From Streptomyces cyaneus (lineage in GTDB: Bacteria > Actinomycetota > Actinomycetes > Streptomycetales > Streptomycetaceae), in contig NZ_RQJW01000006.1 of assembly GCF_004028635.1 (NCBI RefSeq), positions 434,001 to 498,000 on the forward strand: a DNA stretch of 64,000 nucleotides, given 5' to 3'. Position numbers and translations under genes: made by a program. Positions 43,985-52,443 of the stretch are shown piece by piece; the first letter of the stretch is position 1; every line of letters starts with the position of its first letter. Below the pieces are notes generated by a model. The model was not told the DNA's origin and did no database searches. It worked only from the letters and a program-made list of their open reading frames with translations.

Positions 43985-44117
43985 GTCCGCGACCGTAGCG
44001 CCCCTATATGGACTACTAGTTCTGAAACATCCCCTGTCTCCCCAAAATGGGTGATTAATGGGATGTCGCCCAATATGTTCGTAGTTATGGCGAGGTGGAC
44101 GTGAACAGTGAGTCCAC

Positions 44118-44678
44118 ATGGACCGCCTCGACGACATGGACCACCGAAGCCGCGGGGGCACGGACCGACGGAGCCTTCGGGGCACCGAACACCGGATCCT
44201 TTCGGCGTTCCACGCCCGCGGCCGCGACCCCCGCGTCGCCACCGCCGCGCGCGCCCTGTCCTGGGCCGGCGAGCACGGCGCGCTGTGGCTGGCGGCGGGC
44301 CTCGCGGGGGCCGCCGTGGACAGGGGGCGACGCGGCGCCTGGTTGCGCGGCACGGCGCTCACCGCGGGGGCGCACCTCGTCAGCATGGGTGTGAAAAGGC
44401 TGGTGCGCCGCCCGCGCCCGGCGCACGTCACACCCCTCGTGCATACCGCCGGCCGACACTCCTTCCCCAGCTCCCATGCGACCTCCGCAGCGGCGGCCGC
44501 CGTCGCCTACGGCGCGCTCGGCGCGTATGTGATCCCGCCGCTCGCCGCCGCGATGTGCGTGTCACGCCTGGTCGTAGGCGTGCACTACCCCTCGGACGTG
44601 GCGGCGGGCGCGGCCCTGGGGGCGCTCACGGCGTGCGCCGGGGCGGGCTGGATGAGGAGGGGGAGCGCCCGTGACTGA
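44118..44678 (+). CDS. PAP2-family phosphatase, probable decaprenylphosphoryl-phosphoribose phosphatase
   Basis: 186 residues, membrane protein of the type 2 phosphatidic acid phosphatase family. All three motifs are visible: KRLVRRPRP, the PSSHATS motif, and SRLVVGVHYPSDVAAG. It overlaps the UbiA-type gene by 8 bases, the same pairing as Rv3807c with Rv3806c, where it is thought to remove the 5-phosphate from the lipid-linked ribose. Divergent from dprE1; the 133-base gap between them is noticeably AT-richer than its surroundings. Confidence 0.87.
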   Translation: MDRLDDMDHRSRGGTDRRSLRGTEHRILSAFHARGRDPRVATAARALSWAGEHGALWLAAGLAGAAVDRGRRGAWLRGTALTAGAHLVSMGVKRLVRRPRPAHVTPLVHTAGRHSFPSSHATSAAAAAVAYGALGAYVIPPLAAAMCVSRLVVGVHYPSDVAAGAALGALTACAGAGWMRRGSARD

Positions 44679-45663
44679 GGCAGCGCGCCTCACGAGTGCC
44701 GCGCACACCACGGAGGCAATGCTCCACGAGCAGCGCACGCCCCCGCGGCAGGCCGCACCACCACCCCGCAAGGGCGGCCTCGGCGCGCTCGCGAAAGGCC
44801 TCCTCAGGACCGCGCGCCCCAAGCAGTGGGTCAAGAACATCCTGGTCATCGCCGCTCCCGCCGCCGCCGGCGAGCTCTTCTCGACCCGCGCCCTGATCCA
44901 ACTCGCGCTCGTCTTCGCCCTCTTCACCGCCTGTGCCGCCGCCGTGTATCTGGTCAACGACGCCCGTGACGCCGAAGCGGACCGCGCGCACCCCACCAAG
45001 CGCTGCCGCCCGGTCGCCGCCGGACAGGTCCCCGTGCCCGTCGCGTACGCCGTCGGAGGCGCCCTCGCCGTCCTCGCGCCGGCCGTCGCGGCCTGGCTGA
45101 CCTCGCCCGCCGTGGCGGCCCTGCTCACGGCGTACCTCGTTATGCAACTGGCGTACTGCGTCAGCCTCAAGCACGTCCTGGTCGTCGACCTCGTCGTCGT
45201 CACGACCGGGTTCCTGATGCGGGCGATGGTCGGCGGGCTCGCGCTCGGCATCCCGCTGTCGCGCTGGTTCCTCATCACGACCGGGTTCGGGGCGCTGTTC
45301 ATGGTGTCGGCCAAGCGCTACTCAGAAGCCGTGCAGATGGCCGGAAAAGAGGGCGCCACGCGTGCGTTGCTCACCGAGTACACCACCGGCTATCTGCGCT
45401 TCGTCTGGCAGTTGGCGGCCGGGGTCGCCGTCCTCGCGTACTGCCTGTGGGCCATGGAGGAGGGCGGCCTCCCGCACACCAGCGTGCTGCCCTGGCGCCA
45501 GCTGTCCATGGTCGCCTTCATCCTCGCGATCCTGCGCTACGCCGTCTTTGCCGACCGCGGCACGGCGGGCGAACCCGAGGACGTCGTCCTGCACGACCGC
45601 GCGCTCGCCCTCATCGGTATGGCATGGCTGGCGATGTACGGGCTGGCGGTAGCCAATTGGTAG
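44671..45663 (+). CDS. Decaprenyl-phosphate phosphoribosyltransferase-like UbiA prenyltransferase
   Basis: 330 residues, about nine transmembrane helices. UbiA-superfamily motif NDARDAEADRAHPTKRCRP (first Asp-rich loop) and the second loop around GALFMVSAKRYSEAVQ. The N-terminal LRTARPKQWVKNILV is characteristic of DPPR synthases, which join phosphoribosyl pyrophosphate to polyprenyl phosphate as the first step of lipid-linked arabinose formation. Confidence 0.92.
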   Translation: MTEAARLTSAAHTTEAMLHEQRTPPRQAAPPPRKGGLGALAKGLLRTARPKQWVKNILVIAAPAAAGELFSTRALIQLALVFALFTACAAAVYLVNDARDAEADRAHPTKRCRPVAAGQVPVPVAYAVGGALAVLAPAVAAWLTSPAVAALLTAYLVMQLAYCVSLKHVLVVDLVVVTTGFLMRAMVGGLALGIPLSRWFLITTGFGALFMVSAKRYSEAVQMAGKEGATRALLTEYTTGYLRFVWQLAAGVAVLAYCLWAMEEGGLPHTSVLPWRQLSMVAFILAILRYAVFADRGTAGEPEDVVLHDRALALIGMAWLAMYGLAVANW

Positions 45664-46097
45664 GCACGCGTGCGTGGGGCGACCGACGCGAACTCCTCGG
45701 CTTCGCCGCCGTCGGTCTCCTCGCCTACGCCGTCGACCTCGCCCTCTTCACCTGCCTCCGCGGTCCCGCCGCCCTGGACCCCCTCACCGCCAAGGCCCTC
45801 TCCTTCATCGCCGGCTGCACGGTCGCCTACGCCGGGAACGCGCTCGGCACCTACCGCCACACCCACCCTAGAGGCGTGCGCCCTTGTGCCGTCTTCTTCG
45901 CGGTGAACATCGCCGGAGCGGTCGTACAGCTTCTGTGTCTCACCGTGAGCCACTACGGCCTCGGCCTCACCTCGCAGCGCGCGGACACGGTCTCCGGGGC
46001 AGGAATCGGGATGGTGCTGGCTACAGTTCTGCGGTTCTGGGGCACTCGGACATTGGTCTTCCGCACCGAGGGCAGAGTCGGGTCATGGACTGGCTGA
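45657..46097 (+). CDS. GtrA-family membrane protein
   Basis: About 146 residues with four transmembrane helices (ELLGFAAVGLLAYAVDLALF, AKALSFIAGCTVAYAGNALGTY, AVFFAVNIAGAVVQLLCL, GIGMVLATVLRFWGTRTLVF). The Gly-Asn and final RFWGTRTLVF features are typical of GtrA/Rv3789 proteins, which accompany DprE1/DprE2 in mycobacteria. Start codon uncertain: TTG 45657 or ATG 45624. Overlaps both neighbours. Confidence 0.82.
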   Translation: MVGTRAWGDRRELLGFAAVGLLAYAVDLALFTCLRGPAALDPLTAKALSFIAGCTVAYAGNALGTYRHTHPRGVRPCAVFFAVNIAGAVVQLLCLTVSHYGLGLTSQRADTVSGAGIGMVLATVLRFWGTRTLVFRTEGRVGSWTG

Positions 46098-47089
46098 AGA
46101 AACTTCCCGGCGTCGGGCCGATGGTGGCCCGGCTGATGACCACGCACGCGTGGCGGTCGTACGAGCGCATGGACCGGGTGAAGTGGACACGGCTGGCCGC
46201 CGCGATGACGTTCACCAGTTTCGTCGCGCTGTTTCCGTTGCTCACCGTGGCCGCCGCGATCGCCGCCGCGACGCTCAGCACGGGGCAGCAGGACGAGCTC
46301 GAGGACAAGATCGCCGACCAGGTCCCCGGCATCGCCGACCAGCTCGACATCGACGCCCTCGTCCAGAACGCCGGCACCGTCGGCCTCATCGCCGGCGCCG
46401 TCCTGCTGTTCACCGGCATCGGCTGGGTCGGCTCCATGCGCGAGTGTCTGCGCGCGGTGTGGGAACTGCCCGAGGACGAGGGGAATCCTGTCCTGCGCAA
46501 GGCCAAGGACGCGGGCGTCCTGGTCGGCTTCGGGGGCGCCGTGCTCGTGACGCTCGCGGCCTCCGCCGTCGCCTCCGCCATGGTCGGCTGGATCACCCGG
46601 CAGCTCGGCATCGACGAGGGCGGCTGGGGCGGCGTGCTGCTGCAGATCGCCGCCTTCCTCGTCGCCGTACTCGCCGACTTCCTGCTTCTGCTCTACGTCC
46701 TGACCCTGCTGCCCGGCGTCGAACCGCCGCGCCGTCGGCTGATGGTGGCCGCGCTGATCGGCGCGGTCGGGTTCGAGCTGCTGAAGCTGCTGCTGAGCGG
46801 CTATATGCAGGGCGTGGCCACGAAGAGCATGTACGGCGCGTTCGGCGTGCCGGTCGCCCTGCTGCTGTGGATCAACTTCACCTCGAAGCTGGTGGTGTTC
46901 TGCGCCGCCTGGACGGCGACGCAGGGCAAGGAGGTCGAACTCGCCGACGCCTCCGAAGAGACGGGCGAGACCGAGAAGCCAGGGGGCCCCGAGAAGGCCG
47001 GGGACCCGGAGCCCGGGGTCCCCGAGAAGCCCGGGGTCAGGGGCGGCTCCGGCGGCGCACCAGGTCGGGCAGCGGCCACCGGCGGTTGA
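46085..47089 (+). CDS. YihY/BrkB-family inner membrane protein
   Basis: 334 residues, six predicted transmembrane helices with the family features RLAAAMTFTSFVALFPLLTV, GWVGSMRECLRAVWELPEDEGNP, RRRLMVAALIGAVGFELLKLLLSGYM and YGAFGVPVALLLWINFTSKLVVFCAAW. A charged GGPEKAGDPEPG-type tail follows. Its last 53 bases overlap the 3' end of the convergent dacA-like gene. Function of the family is unclear. Confidence 0.92.
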   Translation: MDWLKKLPGVGPMVARLMTTHAWRSYERMDRVKWTRLAAAMTFTSFVALFPLLTVAAAIAAATLSTGQQDELEDKIADQVPGIADQLDIDALVQNAGTVGLIAGAVLLFTGIGWVGSMRECLRAVWELPEDEGNPVLRKAKDAGVLVGFGGAVLVTLAASAVASAMVGWITRQLGIDEGGWGGVLLQIAAFLVAVLADFLLLLYVLTLLPGVEPPRRRLMVAALIGAVGFELLKLLLSGYMQGVATKSMYGAFGVPVALLLWINFTSKLVVFCAAWTATQGKEVELADASEETGETEKPGGPEKAGDPEPGVPEKPGVRGGSGGAPGRAAATGG

Positions 47090-48350
47090 TCAGGAACGCG
47101 CCCGCCGCGAGCAGCACCAGCAGCCCGCCGGTGATCCCCAGCGCGACCCCGATGCCGCTCGAGCCGCCCGCGGCCGAGGCGCCCACCGCCGGCTTCGAGG
47201 ACTCCTCGGCGTTCCCGGCGCCACCGGCCTCCCCGGAGTCGTTCGCACCCGGCTGCGCGCCGGCCTGAGTCGCGCTCTTCGGCGGCACCAGCTCACCCAC
47301 CGGCTGCACCTTGCCTGCCGCCTGGAAGCCCCAGTCGAACAGCCGCGCGGTCTCCTTGTAGACCTCGTTGTGCTCGCTCTTCTCCGGGTTCATGACCGTG
47401 ACGAGCAGCACCTTGCCGCCCCGCTCGGCCACGCCCGTGAAGGTGGCGCCGGCGTTGGTGGTGTTGCCGTTCTTGACGCCGGCGATGCCCTGGTAGACGG
47501 AGATGTCGGAGTCGCCGCTCAGCAGCCGGTTGGTGTTCTGGATCTCGAAGGACTCCCGGACGGACTTGCCCTTCTTGCTCTTCTTCGTCTCGCCCGGGAA
47601 CTTGGCGGTGACGGTCGAGCAGTACTCGCGGAAGTCCTTCTTCTGGAGCCCGGAGCGGGCGATCAGGGTGAGGTCGTACGCAGACGAGACCTGGCCCGGA
47701 GCGTCGTAGCCATCGGGCGACACCGCGTGCGTGTCGAGTGCCTGGAGCTCCTCGGCGTGCTCGTTCATCTCCTTGACGGTGTTCTTGATGCCCTTGTTCA
47801 TCTTCGACAGCACATGCACGGCGTCGTTGCCGGAGCGCAGGAAGACCCCGAGCCACAGGTCGTGGACGGAGTACGTCTCGCCCTCCTTTATCCCGACCAT
47901 GCTGGAGCCGGAGCCGATGTCCGCCAGGTCGGACGGGACGACCTTGTGCTCCATGGTCTTCGGGAACTTCGGCAGCACCGTGTCCGCGAACAGCATCTTC
48001 ATGGTGCTCGCGGGCGGCAGCCGCCAGTGCGCGTTGTGCGCCGCCAGCACATCGCCGGACTCGGCGTCGGCGACGACCCAGGAGCGGGCGGTGAGGTCCT
48101 TGGGCAGCACGGGGACGCCGCTCGCGAGGTTCACCTGCGTGCCGGGCTGCCCCAGCCGGTCGCCGCCCACGGTCGACATGTTCGCCGGGGGAGTGGCCGA
48201 GGGGCTCGTACTCGGTGACGGCTTGGGAGCCGCGTAGGAGACGGGCGCGGTCAGCGCGAGGGACGACAGGACGGCGGAAGTGACCAGCAGGGAGCGCCTG
48301 ACGGTCTTCTTGGGTGCGGGCACGACCGAGAACGTACATGCCGTTGCCAT
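47037..48350 (-). CDS. dacA: D-alanyl-D-alanine carboxypeptidase (penicillin-binding protein)
   Basis: 437 residues from ATG 48350. Signal peptide (RRSLLVTSAVLSSLALTAPVSYA), then the peptidase S11 domain with the SxxK motif STMK (Ser115-Lys118) and the SGN motif (173-175). The third motif reads KNGNT instead of KTGT. A Gly/Ala-rich linker and a C-terminal transmembrane anchor (GIGVALGITGGLLVLLAAGAFLI) end the protein. Trims terminal D-Ala from peptidoglycan stem peptides. Confidence 0.92.
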   Translation of the reverse strand: MATACTFSVVPAPKKTVRRSLLVTSAVLSSLALTAPVSYAAPKPSPSTSPSATPPANMSTVGGDRLGQPGTQVNLASGVPVLPKDLTARSWVVADAESGDVLAAHNAHWRLPPASTMKMLFADTVLPKFPKTMEHKVVPSDLADIGSGSSMVGIKEGETYSVHDLWLGVFLRSGNDAVHVLSKMNKGIKNTVKEMNEHAEELQALDTHAVSPDGYDAPGQVSSAYDLTLIARSGLQKKDFREYCSTVTAKFPGETKKSKKGKSVRESFEIQNTNRLLSGDSDISVYQGIAGVKNGNTTNAGATFTGVAERGGKVLLVTVMNPEKSEHNEVYKETARLFDWGFQAAGKVQPVGELVPPKSATQAGAQPGANDSGEAGGAGNAEESSKPAVGASAAGGSSGIGVALGITGGLLVLLAAGAFLINRRWPLPDLVRRRSRP

Positions 48351-48414
48351 GGAAGTCCCGCTTCTGCCCCCACCCCGCTCGGAGGACCGGACACGCGACG
48401 GCGATACTGAACTC

Positions 48415-48654
48415 ATGAAGCTCAGCCGCCCCGTCTCCTGGTTCCTGCTCGCCTTCGGGGTGTGGAGCTGGGTCATCTGGGTCACTTTCGTCAAAAACCT
48501 GATCAAGGACAGCAGCGGGCTCGCGTTCGACGACGGTCACCCGACGGCGTACTTCTGGGTGCACCTGGTGCTCGCCGTCGTCTCCTTCGTATTGGGGACG
48601 GTCGTCGGGGTCATCGGGTTGCGCGGAGTGCGCGCACTGCGCCGGACGTCATAG
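48415..48654 (+). CDS. Small SCO4848-family membrane protein
   Basis: 79 residues, two transmembrane helices (PVSWFLLAFGVWSWVIWVTF and FWVHLVLAVVSFVLGTVVGVIGL) separated by a charged loop KDSSGLAFDDGHP. It matches the conserved Streptomyces family I know by the name SCO4848. Divergent from dacA and next to the metallophosphoesterase gene. Confidence 0.88.
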   Translation: MKLSRPVSWFLLAFGVWSWVIWVTFVKNLIKDSSGLAFDDGHPTAYFWVHLVLAVVSFVLGTVVGVIGLRGVRALRRTS

Positions 48655-48711
48655 GAACTCGGCCGACGCCCCGGGCGTTCACTCAGCACGCAACGGAAAG
48701 GGAACGTCGGC

Positions 48712-50118
48712 GTGGTCATCGTCTTCGCGCTTGTCGCACTGCTCGTCCTGTCCGCCCTGGTGGCGGGCAACTGGCTGGTGTGGCGCCGCCTGTTCCGCGA
48801 CACGACCCGCGGCCCCGGGTTCGTGCGACGCGCGGGCGTGGTGGTGATCGCCGGCGGCTGGGTGCTGACGGTCGGTGCCCTAGTCGCCGAGCGCGGGGGC
48901 GCGCCCTTCCGACTCCAGCAGATCCTGGCCTGGCCGGGCTTCCTGTGGCTGGCCCTGTCGATATACCTGCTGTTGGGTGTGCTGGCGGGTGAACTCGTAC
49001 GGCCATTGCTGCGTCGGTGGCTCGAACGGCGGGCGCGCGCGGAGGAGCCCGTAGAGGAGCAGCCGGTGCTCGCGCCGGCGGGAGCGACGGCGGTCACGGC
49101 ACTCGCCTCGACACCCGCCGCGACGCCTGCTACGACCCCCGCCACCCAGCCGGCCGATCCTCAGATGCTCCCGCCCGCGTCCGCCCCGACCTCGGCGCTC
49201 ACGACCGCCCCGCCCCCGCCGTCCGCGAGCGACCCGACCCCGACCCCGGCCCCCGACCCGGATCCCGCGGACCCCTCCCGCTCCCTGGCCGCCCCGACCC
49301 GCCGTCTCTTCGTCTCCCGAGTCGTCGCCGGTGCCGCAGCCGCGGCCGCCGTGGGAACCGTCGGCTACGGCACCTACGGCGTGCTGCGTGGCCCGAAGGT
49401 GAAGCGGGTCACCGTCCCGCTGGCCAAGCTCCCGCGCGCGGCGCACGGTTACCGGATCGCGGTCGTCAGCGACATCCACCTGGGCCCGGTCCTGGGCCGG
49501 GGCTTCGCCCAGAAGGTCGTCGACACGATCAACGGCACCCAGCCCGACCTCATCGCGGTGGTCGGCGACCTGGTGGACGGCAGCGTGAAGGACCTCGGTC
49601 CGGCGGCGGCCCCGCTCGCCCAACTCCGGGCAAGACATGGCGCGTTCTTCGTCACCGGCAACCACGAGTACTTCTCGGGCGCCGAGCAGTGGGTGGACGA
49701 GGTACGCCGCCTGGGCCTGCGCCCCCTGGAGAACGCGCGCACCGAACTGCCCCACTTCGACCTGGCCGGCGTCAACGACGTCGCGGGCGAGAGCGAGGGC
49801 CAGGGCCCCGACTTCGCCAAGGCCCTCGGCGACCGGGACAGGGCACGCGCGTGCGTGCTCCTCGCCCACCAGCCGGTCCAGATCCACGACGCCGTCGACC
49901 ACGGCGTCGACCTCCAGCTCTCCGGCCACACCCACGGCGGCCAGCTCTGGCCCGGCAACCTCGTCGCGGACCTGGCCAACCCGACCCTGGCCGGCCTTGA
50001 GCGCTACGGCGACACCCAGCTGTACGTCAGCCGGGGCGCGGGCGCCTGGGGTCCGCCGACACGCGTGGGCGCCCCGTCGGACATCACGGTGATCGAGCTG
50101 GCGTCCCGTCAGGCCTGA
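48712..50118 (+). CDS. Membrane-anchored metallophosphoesterase
   Basis: 468 residues. Three N-terminal transmembrane helices, a long Pro/Ala/Thr linker (about 115-200), a twin-Arg-like RRLFVSRVVAGAAAAAAVG segment, then the calcineurin-like phosphoesterase domain. Metal-binding motifs: VVSDIHLG, VGDLVDGS, VTGNHEY, and SGHTHGGQLW. Related YkuE-type enzymes act on UDP-sugar lipids or cyclic nucleotides; the substrate is unknown. Start GTG 48712. Confidence 0.9.
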   Translation: MVIVFALVALLVLSALVAGNWLVWRRLFRDTTRGPGFVRRAGVVVIAGGWVLTVGALVAERGGAPFRLQQILAWPGFLWLALSIYLLLGVLAGELVRPLLRRWLERRARAEEPVEEQPVLAPAGATAVTALASTPAATPATTPATQPADPQMLPPASAPTSALTTAPPPPSASDPTPTPAPDPDPADPSRSLAAPTRRLFVSRVVAGAAAAAAVGTVGYGTYGVLRGPKVKRVTVPLAKLPRAAHGYRIAVVSDIHLGPVLGRGFAQKVVDTINGTQPDLIAVVGDLVDGSVKDLGPAAAPLAQLRARHGAFFVTGNHEYFSGAEQWVDEVRRLGLRPLENARTELPHFDLAGVNDVAGESEGQGPDFAKALGDRDRARACVLLAHQPVQIHDAVDHGVDLQLSGHTHGGQLWPGNLVADLANPTLAGLERYGDTQLYVSRGAGAWGPPTRVGAPSDITVIELASRQA

Positions 50119-50336
50119 GGACCGCCGTCGGCCGTCCCTCAACCCGCCACCCCCGACCTGTGAACAGCCTGTGAAACCTGCCGGAAACCCCCGTAGGTAA
50201 GTTCTTTCCCATGTCGCCAGAATCCTCTTCCCCCTGATGAAACCCGTGTGATTAGGTGTGCGCGCCACTTAGGGGAGTGGCGTAAATCCATTGCTCATGC
50301 GGGGGCCCTTCGAGGGCCTGGGGAGAGGGCACACCC

Positions 50337-51893
50337 ATGCGTTCGGTTCGCATGCGGATTCTCGCGACGCTGCTCGTGCTGGCGGCCGTGGGAGTGGGCG
50401 GCTGGCAGCTGTTGCCGTCGCAGCAGAACGACGACAGGACCATCACGGTCGGCACGACGGACGACGTGACGGCGCTGGACCCGGCGGGCGCCTATGACGC
50501 CGGTTCCTGGGCGCTGTTCAGCAACGTCTTCCAGTCACTGCTGACCTTCGAGCCGGGCGGGGTCGCACCCGTGCCGGACGCGGCGCAGAGCTGCGCCTTC
50601 GCCGGCGCCGGCCTGAAGACCTACCGCTGCGACCTGCGCGAGGGCCTCACCTTCCCGAGCGGGCGCGCGATGACCGCCGAGGACGTCAAGTACTCCTTCG
50701 ACCGCGTCAAGCGGATCAAGTCGGACGTGGGCCCGTCCTCCCTGCTGGACACCCTCGGTTCGGTGAGTGCGAGCGGCCGCACGGTCACCTTCCATCTGTC
50801 CTCGCCCGACGCCACGTTCCCGCTCAAGGTGGCCACCGGGGTGGGCGCCATCGTCGACCGCGAGAAGTATCCGGCCGACGCGCTGCGCAGCGACAACGCT
50901 GTCGACGGCACCGGCCCGTACACCCTGACCGCGTACACCAAGGGCAAGGAGGCCGTCCTCGCGCCCAACTCGCACTACCAGGGCGCCCTCAAGGGCACCG
51001 GCCGTCCCGTCGAACTGCGCTACTACGCCGACTCGGACGCCCTCAACAGCGCGTGGAAGGAGAAGCGGATCGACGTCGCCACCCGCACGCTGCCGCCCGA
51101 GGTCCTCGCCGGCCTGAACGCCGCCGACCCCAGCCAGCGCGTCTCCGAGGCCGACAGCTCCGAGATCCGCAATCTCTACTTCGACACCCGCGCGGGTTCA
51201 CCCCTGCACGACGTCCGGGTCCGCCAGGCCATGGCCTGGCTGATCGACCGCGAGAAACTGGCCGCCACGGTGTACAAGGGAACCGTCGACCCGCTGTACT
51301 CGCTGATCCCGACCGGCATCACCGGCCACACGACGTCGTTCTTCGACACCTATCCCGAACTCAGCACCGCCAAGGCGCGCGCCCTGCTCACCGAGGCCGG
51401 CGTCAGCCTGCCCGTCCGCTTCACCTACGGCTACGGCATCGGCCGCGGCTCAGGAGCCGAGGAGGCCGCGGAGATCAAGCGGCAACTGGAGTCGAGCGGT
51501 TTGTTCAAGGTGACGGTCAAGGGATACGAGTGGACCGACTTCCAAAAGCGCTGGGCGGGCGGCAAGCTCGACGCGTACGCCGTCGGCTGGGTCGCCGACT
51601 TCCCCGACCCGGACACCTACGGCGGCCCGCTCGTCGGCACCGACGGCACCATGAACACCGGGTACAGCAACAAGGCCGTCGACCGGCTGATCATGTCCAG
51701 CCAGCAGTTCGCCGACCGCAGCGAGGCCACCCGGGACTTCCGCTCACTGCAGGAGGCCGTGGCCCGCGACGTCCCGGTGATCCCGCTGTGGCAGGCCAAG
51801 GAGTACGTCGTCACCAGCGAGGACGTCGGCGGTGGCCAGTATCTGTCGGACGGCACCGGTGTCTTCCGGCTCTGGCGCCTCACCTGGATCTGA
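50337..51893 (+). CDS. Orphan peptide/nickel-type ABC substrate-binding protein (SBP_bac_5)
   Basis: 518 residues. An uncleaved-looking hydrophobic N terminus (MRILATLLVLAAVGVGGWQLL) lacks a lipobox Cys. The SBP family 5 fold is shown by ITVGTTDDVTALDPAGAYD, FPSGRAMTAEDVKYSFDRVK, NAVDGTGPYTL, VRQAMAWLIDREKLA and DAYAVGWVADFPDPDTYGGPL. No permease or ATPase gene adjoins. A hairpin CGCCACT/AGTGGCG lies upstream at 50263-50282. Confidence 0.9.
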   Translation: MRSVRMRILATLLVLAAVGVGGWQLLPSQQNDDRTITVGTTDDVTALDPAGAYDAGSWALFSNVFQSLLTFEPGGVAPVPDAAQSCAFAGAGLKTYRCDLREGLTFPSGRAMTAEDVKYSFDRVKRIKSDVGPSSLLDTLGSVSASGRTVTFHLSSPDATFPLKVATGVGAIVDREKYPADALRSDNAVDGTGPYTLTAYTKGKEAVLAPNSHYQGALKGTGRPVELRYYADSDALNSAWKEKRIDVATRTLPPEVLAGLNAADPSQRVSEADSSEIRNLYFDTRAGSPLHDVRVRQAMAWLIDREKLAATVYKGTVDPLYSLIPTGITGHTTSFFDTYPELSTAKARALLTEAGVSLPVRFTYGYGIGRGSGAEEAAEIKRQLESSGLFKVTVKGYEWTDFQKRWAGGKLDAYAVGWVADFPDPDTYGGPLVGTDGTMNTGYSNKAVDRLIMSSQQFADRSEATRDFRSLQEAVARDVPVIPLWQAKEYVVTSEDVGGGQYLSDGTGVFRLWRLTWI

Positions 51894-51989
51894 CGCGATC
51901 TCGCTGCCTGGACATTTCATGCGGGGATGCCAGGAAGGCACTCGGCGCTGCACCATGTGACGGAGGTGTGCGCGGGGTGAGGAGCAAAC

Positions 51990-52397
51990 GTGTTGAGACG
52001 CAATGCCTTCCGGCTGCCCCGGCACCCGGCGTCCGTCGGCCTCGCCCGGCACCGGGTCAGGGACCACCTGGCCGACTGGGGGCACGGACCACGTGATCCG
52101 GCGCTTCAGGACGCGGTGCTGCTCGTCTCCGAGCTGGCCACCAACGTCGTACGCCACGGCCCGCTCCTGGAGCGCGAGTTCGAGGTCGCCGTGACCGCGC
52201 TCGCCGACGGCTCCTGTCTGATAGAGGTGTCGGACGAGGGCCAACTCGAGCCTCGGCTACGGGTGGTGGGGGAGTGGGAGGAGACCGGCCGCGGCCTGCA
52301 CCTGGTGGAGAACCTGGCGGCGGCGTGGGGGGTGTGGAGCCGGGGGAGGCACGGGAAGACGGTGTGGGCGCTGATCCTCGTCGACGCCAACCCATGA
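51990..52397 (+). CDS. SpoIIAB/RsbW-like ATP-binding regulatory protein
   Basis: 135 residues, a stand-alone HATPase_c_2 domain: QDAVLLVSELATNVVRHGP (N box), EVSDEGQ (G1) and EETGRGLHLVENLAAAWGV (G2). Start GTG 51990 with GGAG upstream. Of the same family as the protein at 2959. No DUF397 or XRE partner is adjacent. Confidence 0.88.
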   Translation: MLRRNAFRLPRHPASVGLARHRVRDHLADWGHGPRDPALQDAVLLVSELATNVVRHGPLLEREFEVAVTALADGSCLIEVSDEGQLEPRLRVVGEWEETGRGLHLVENLAAAWGVWSRGRHGKTVWALILVDANP

Positions 52398-52443
52398 GAC
52401 GCGGCAAAGTTTTACGGCTGTAAAGCCACCCCCCTCGGCAGCT

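Noticed and set aside
52410..52430. Short TTTAC/GTAAA inverted repeat between the ATPase gene and the histidine kinase gene
   Set aside because: Arms are only five bases and the region is too short to call a terminator or operator with confidence.
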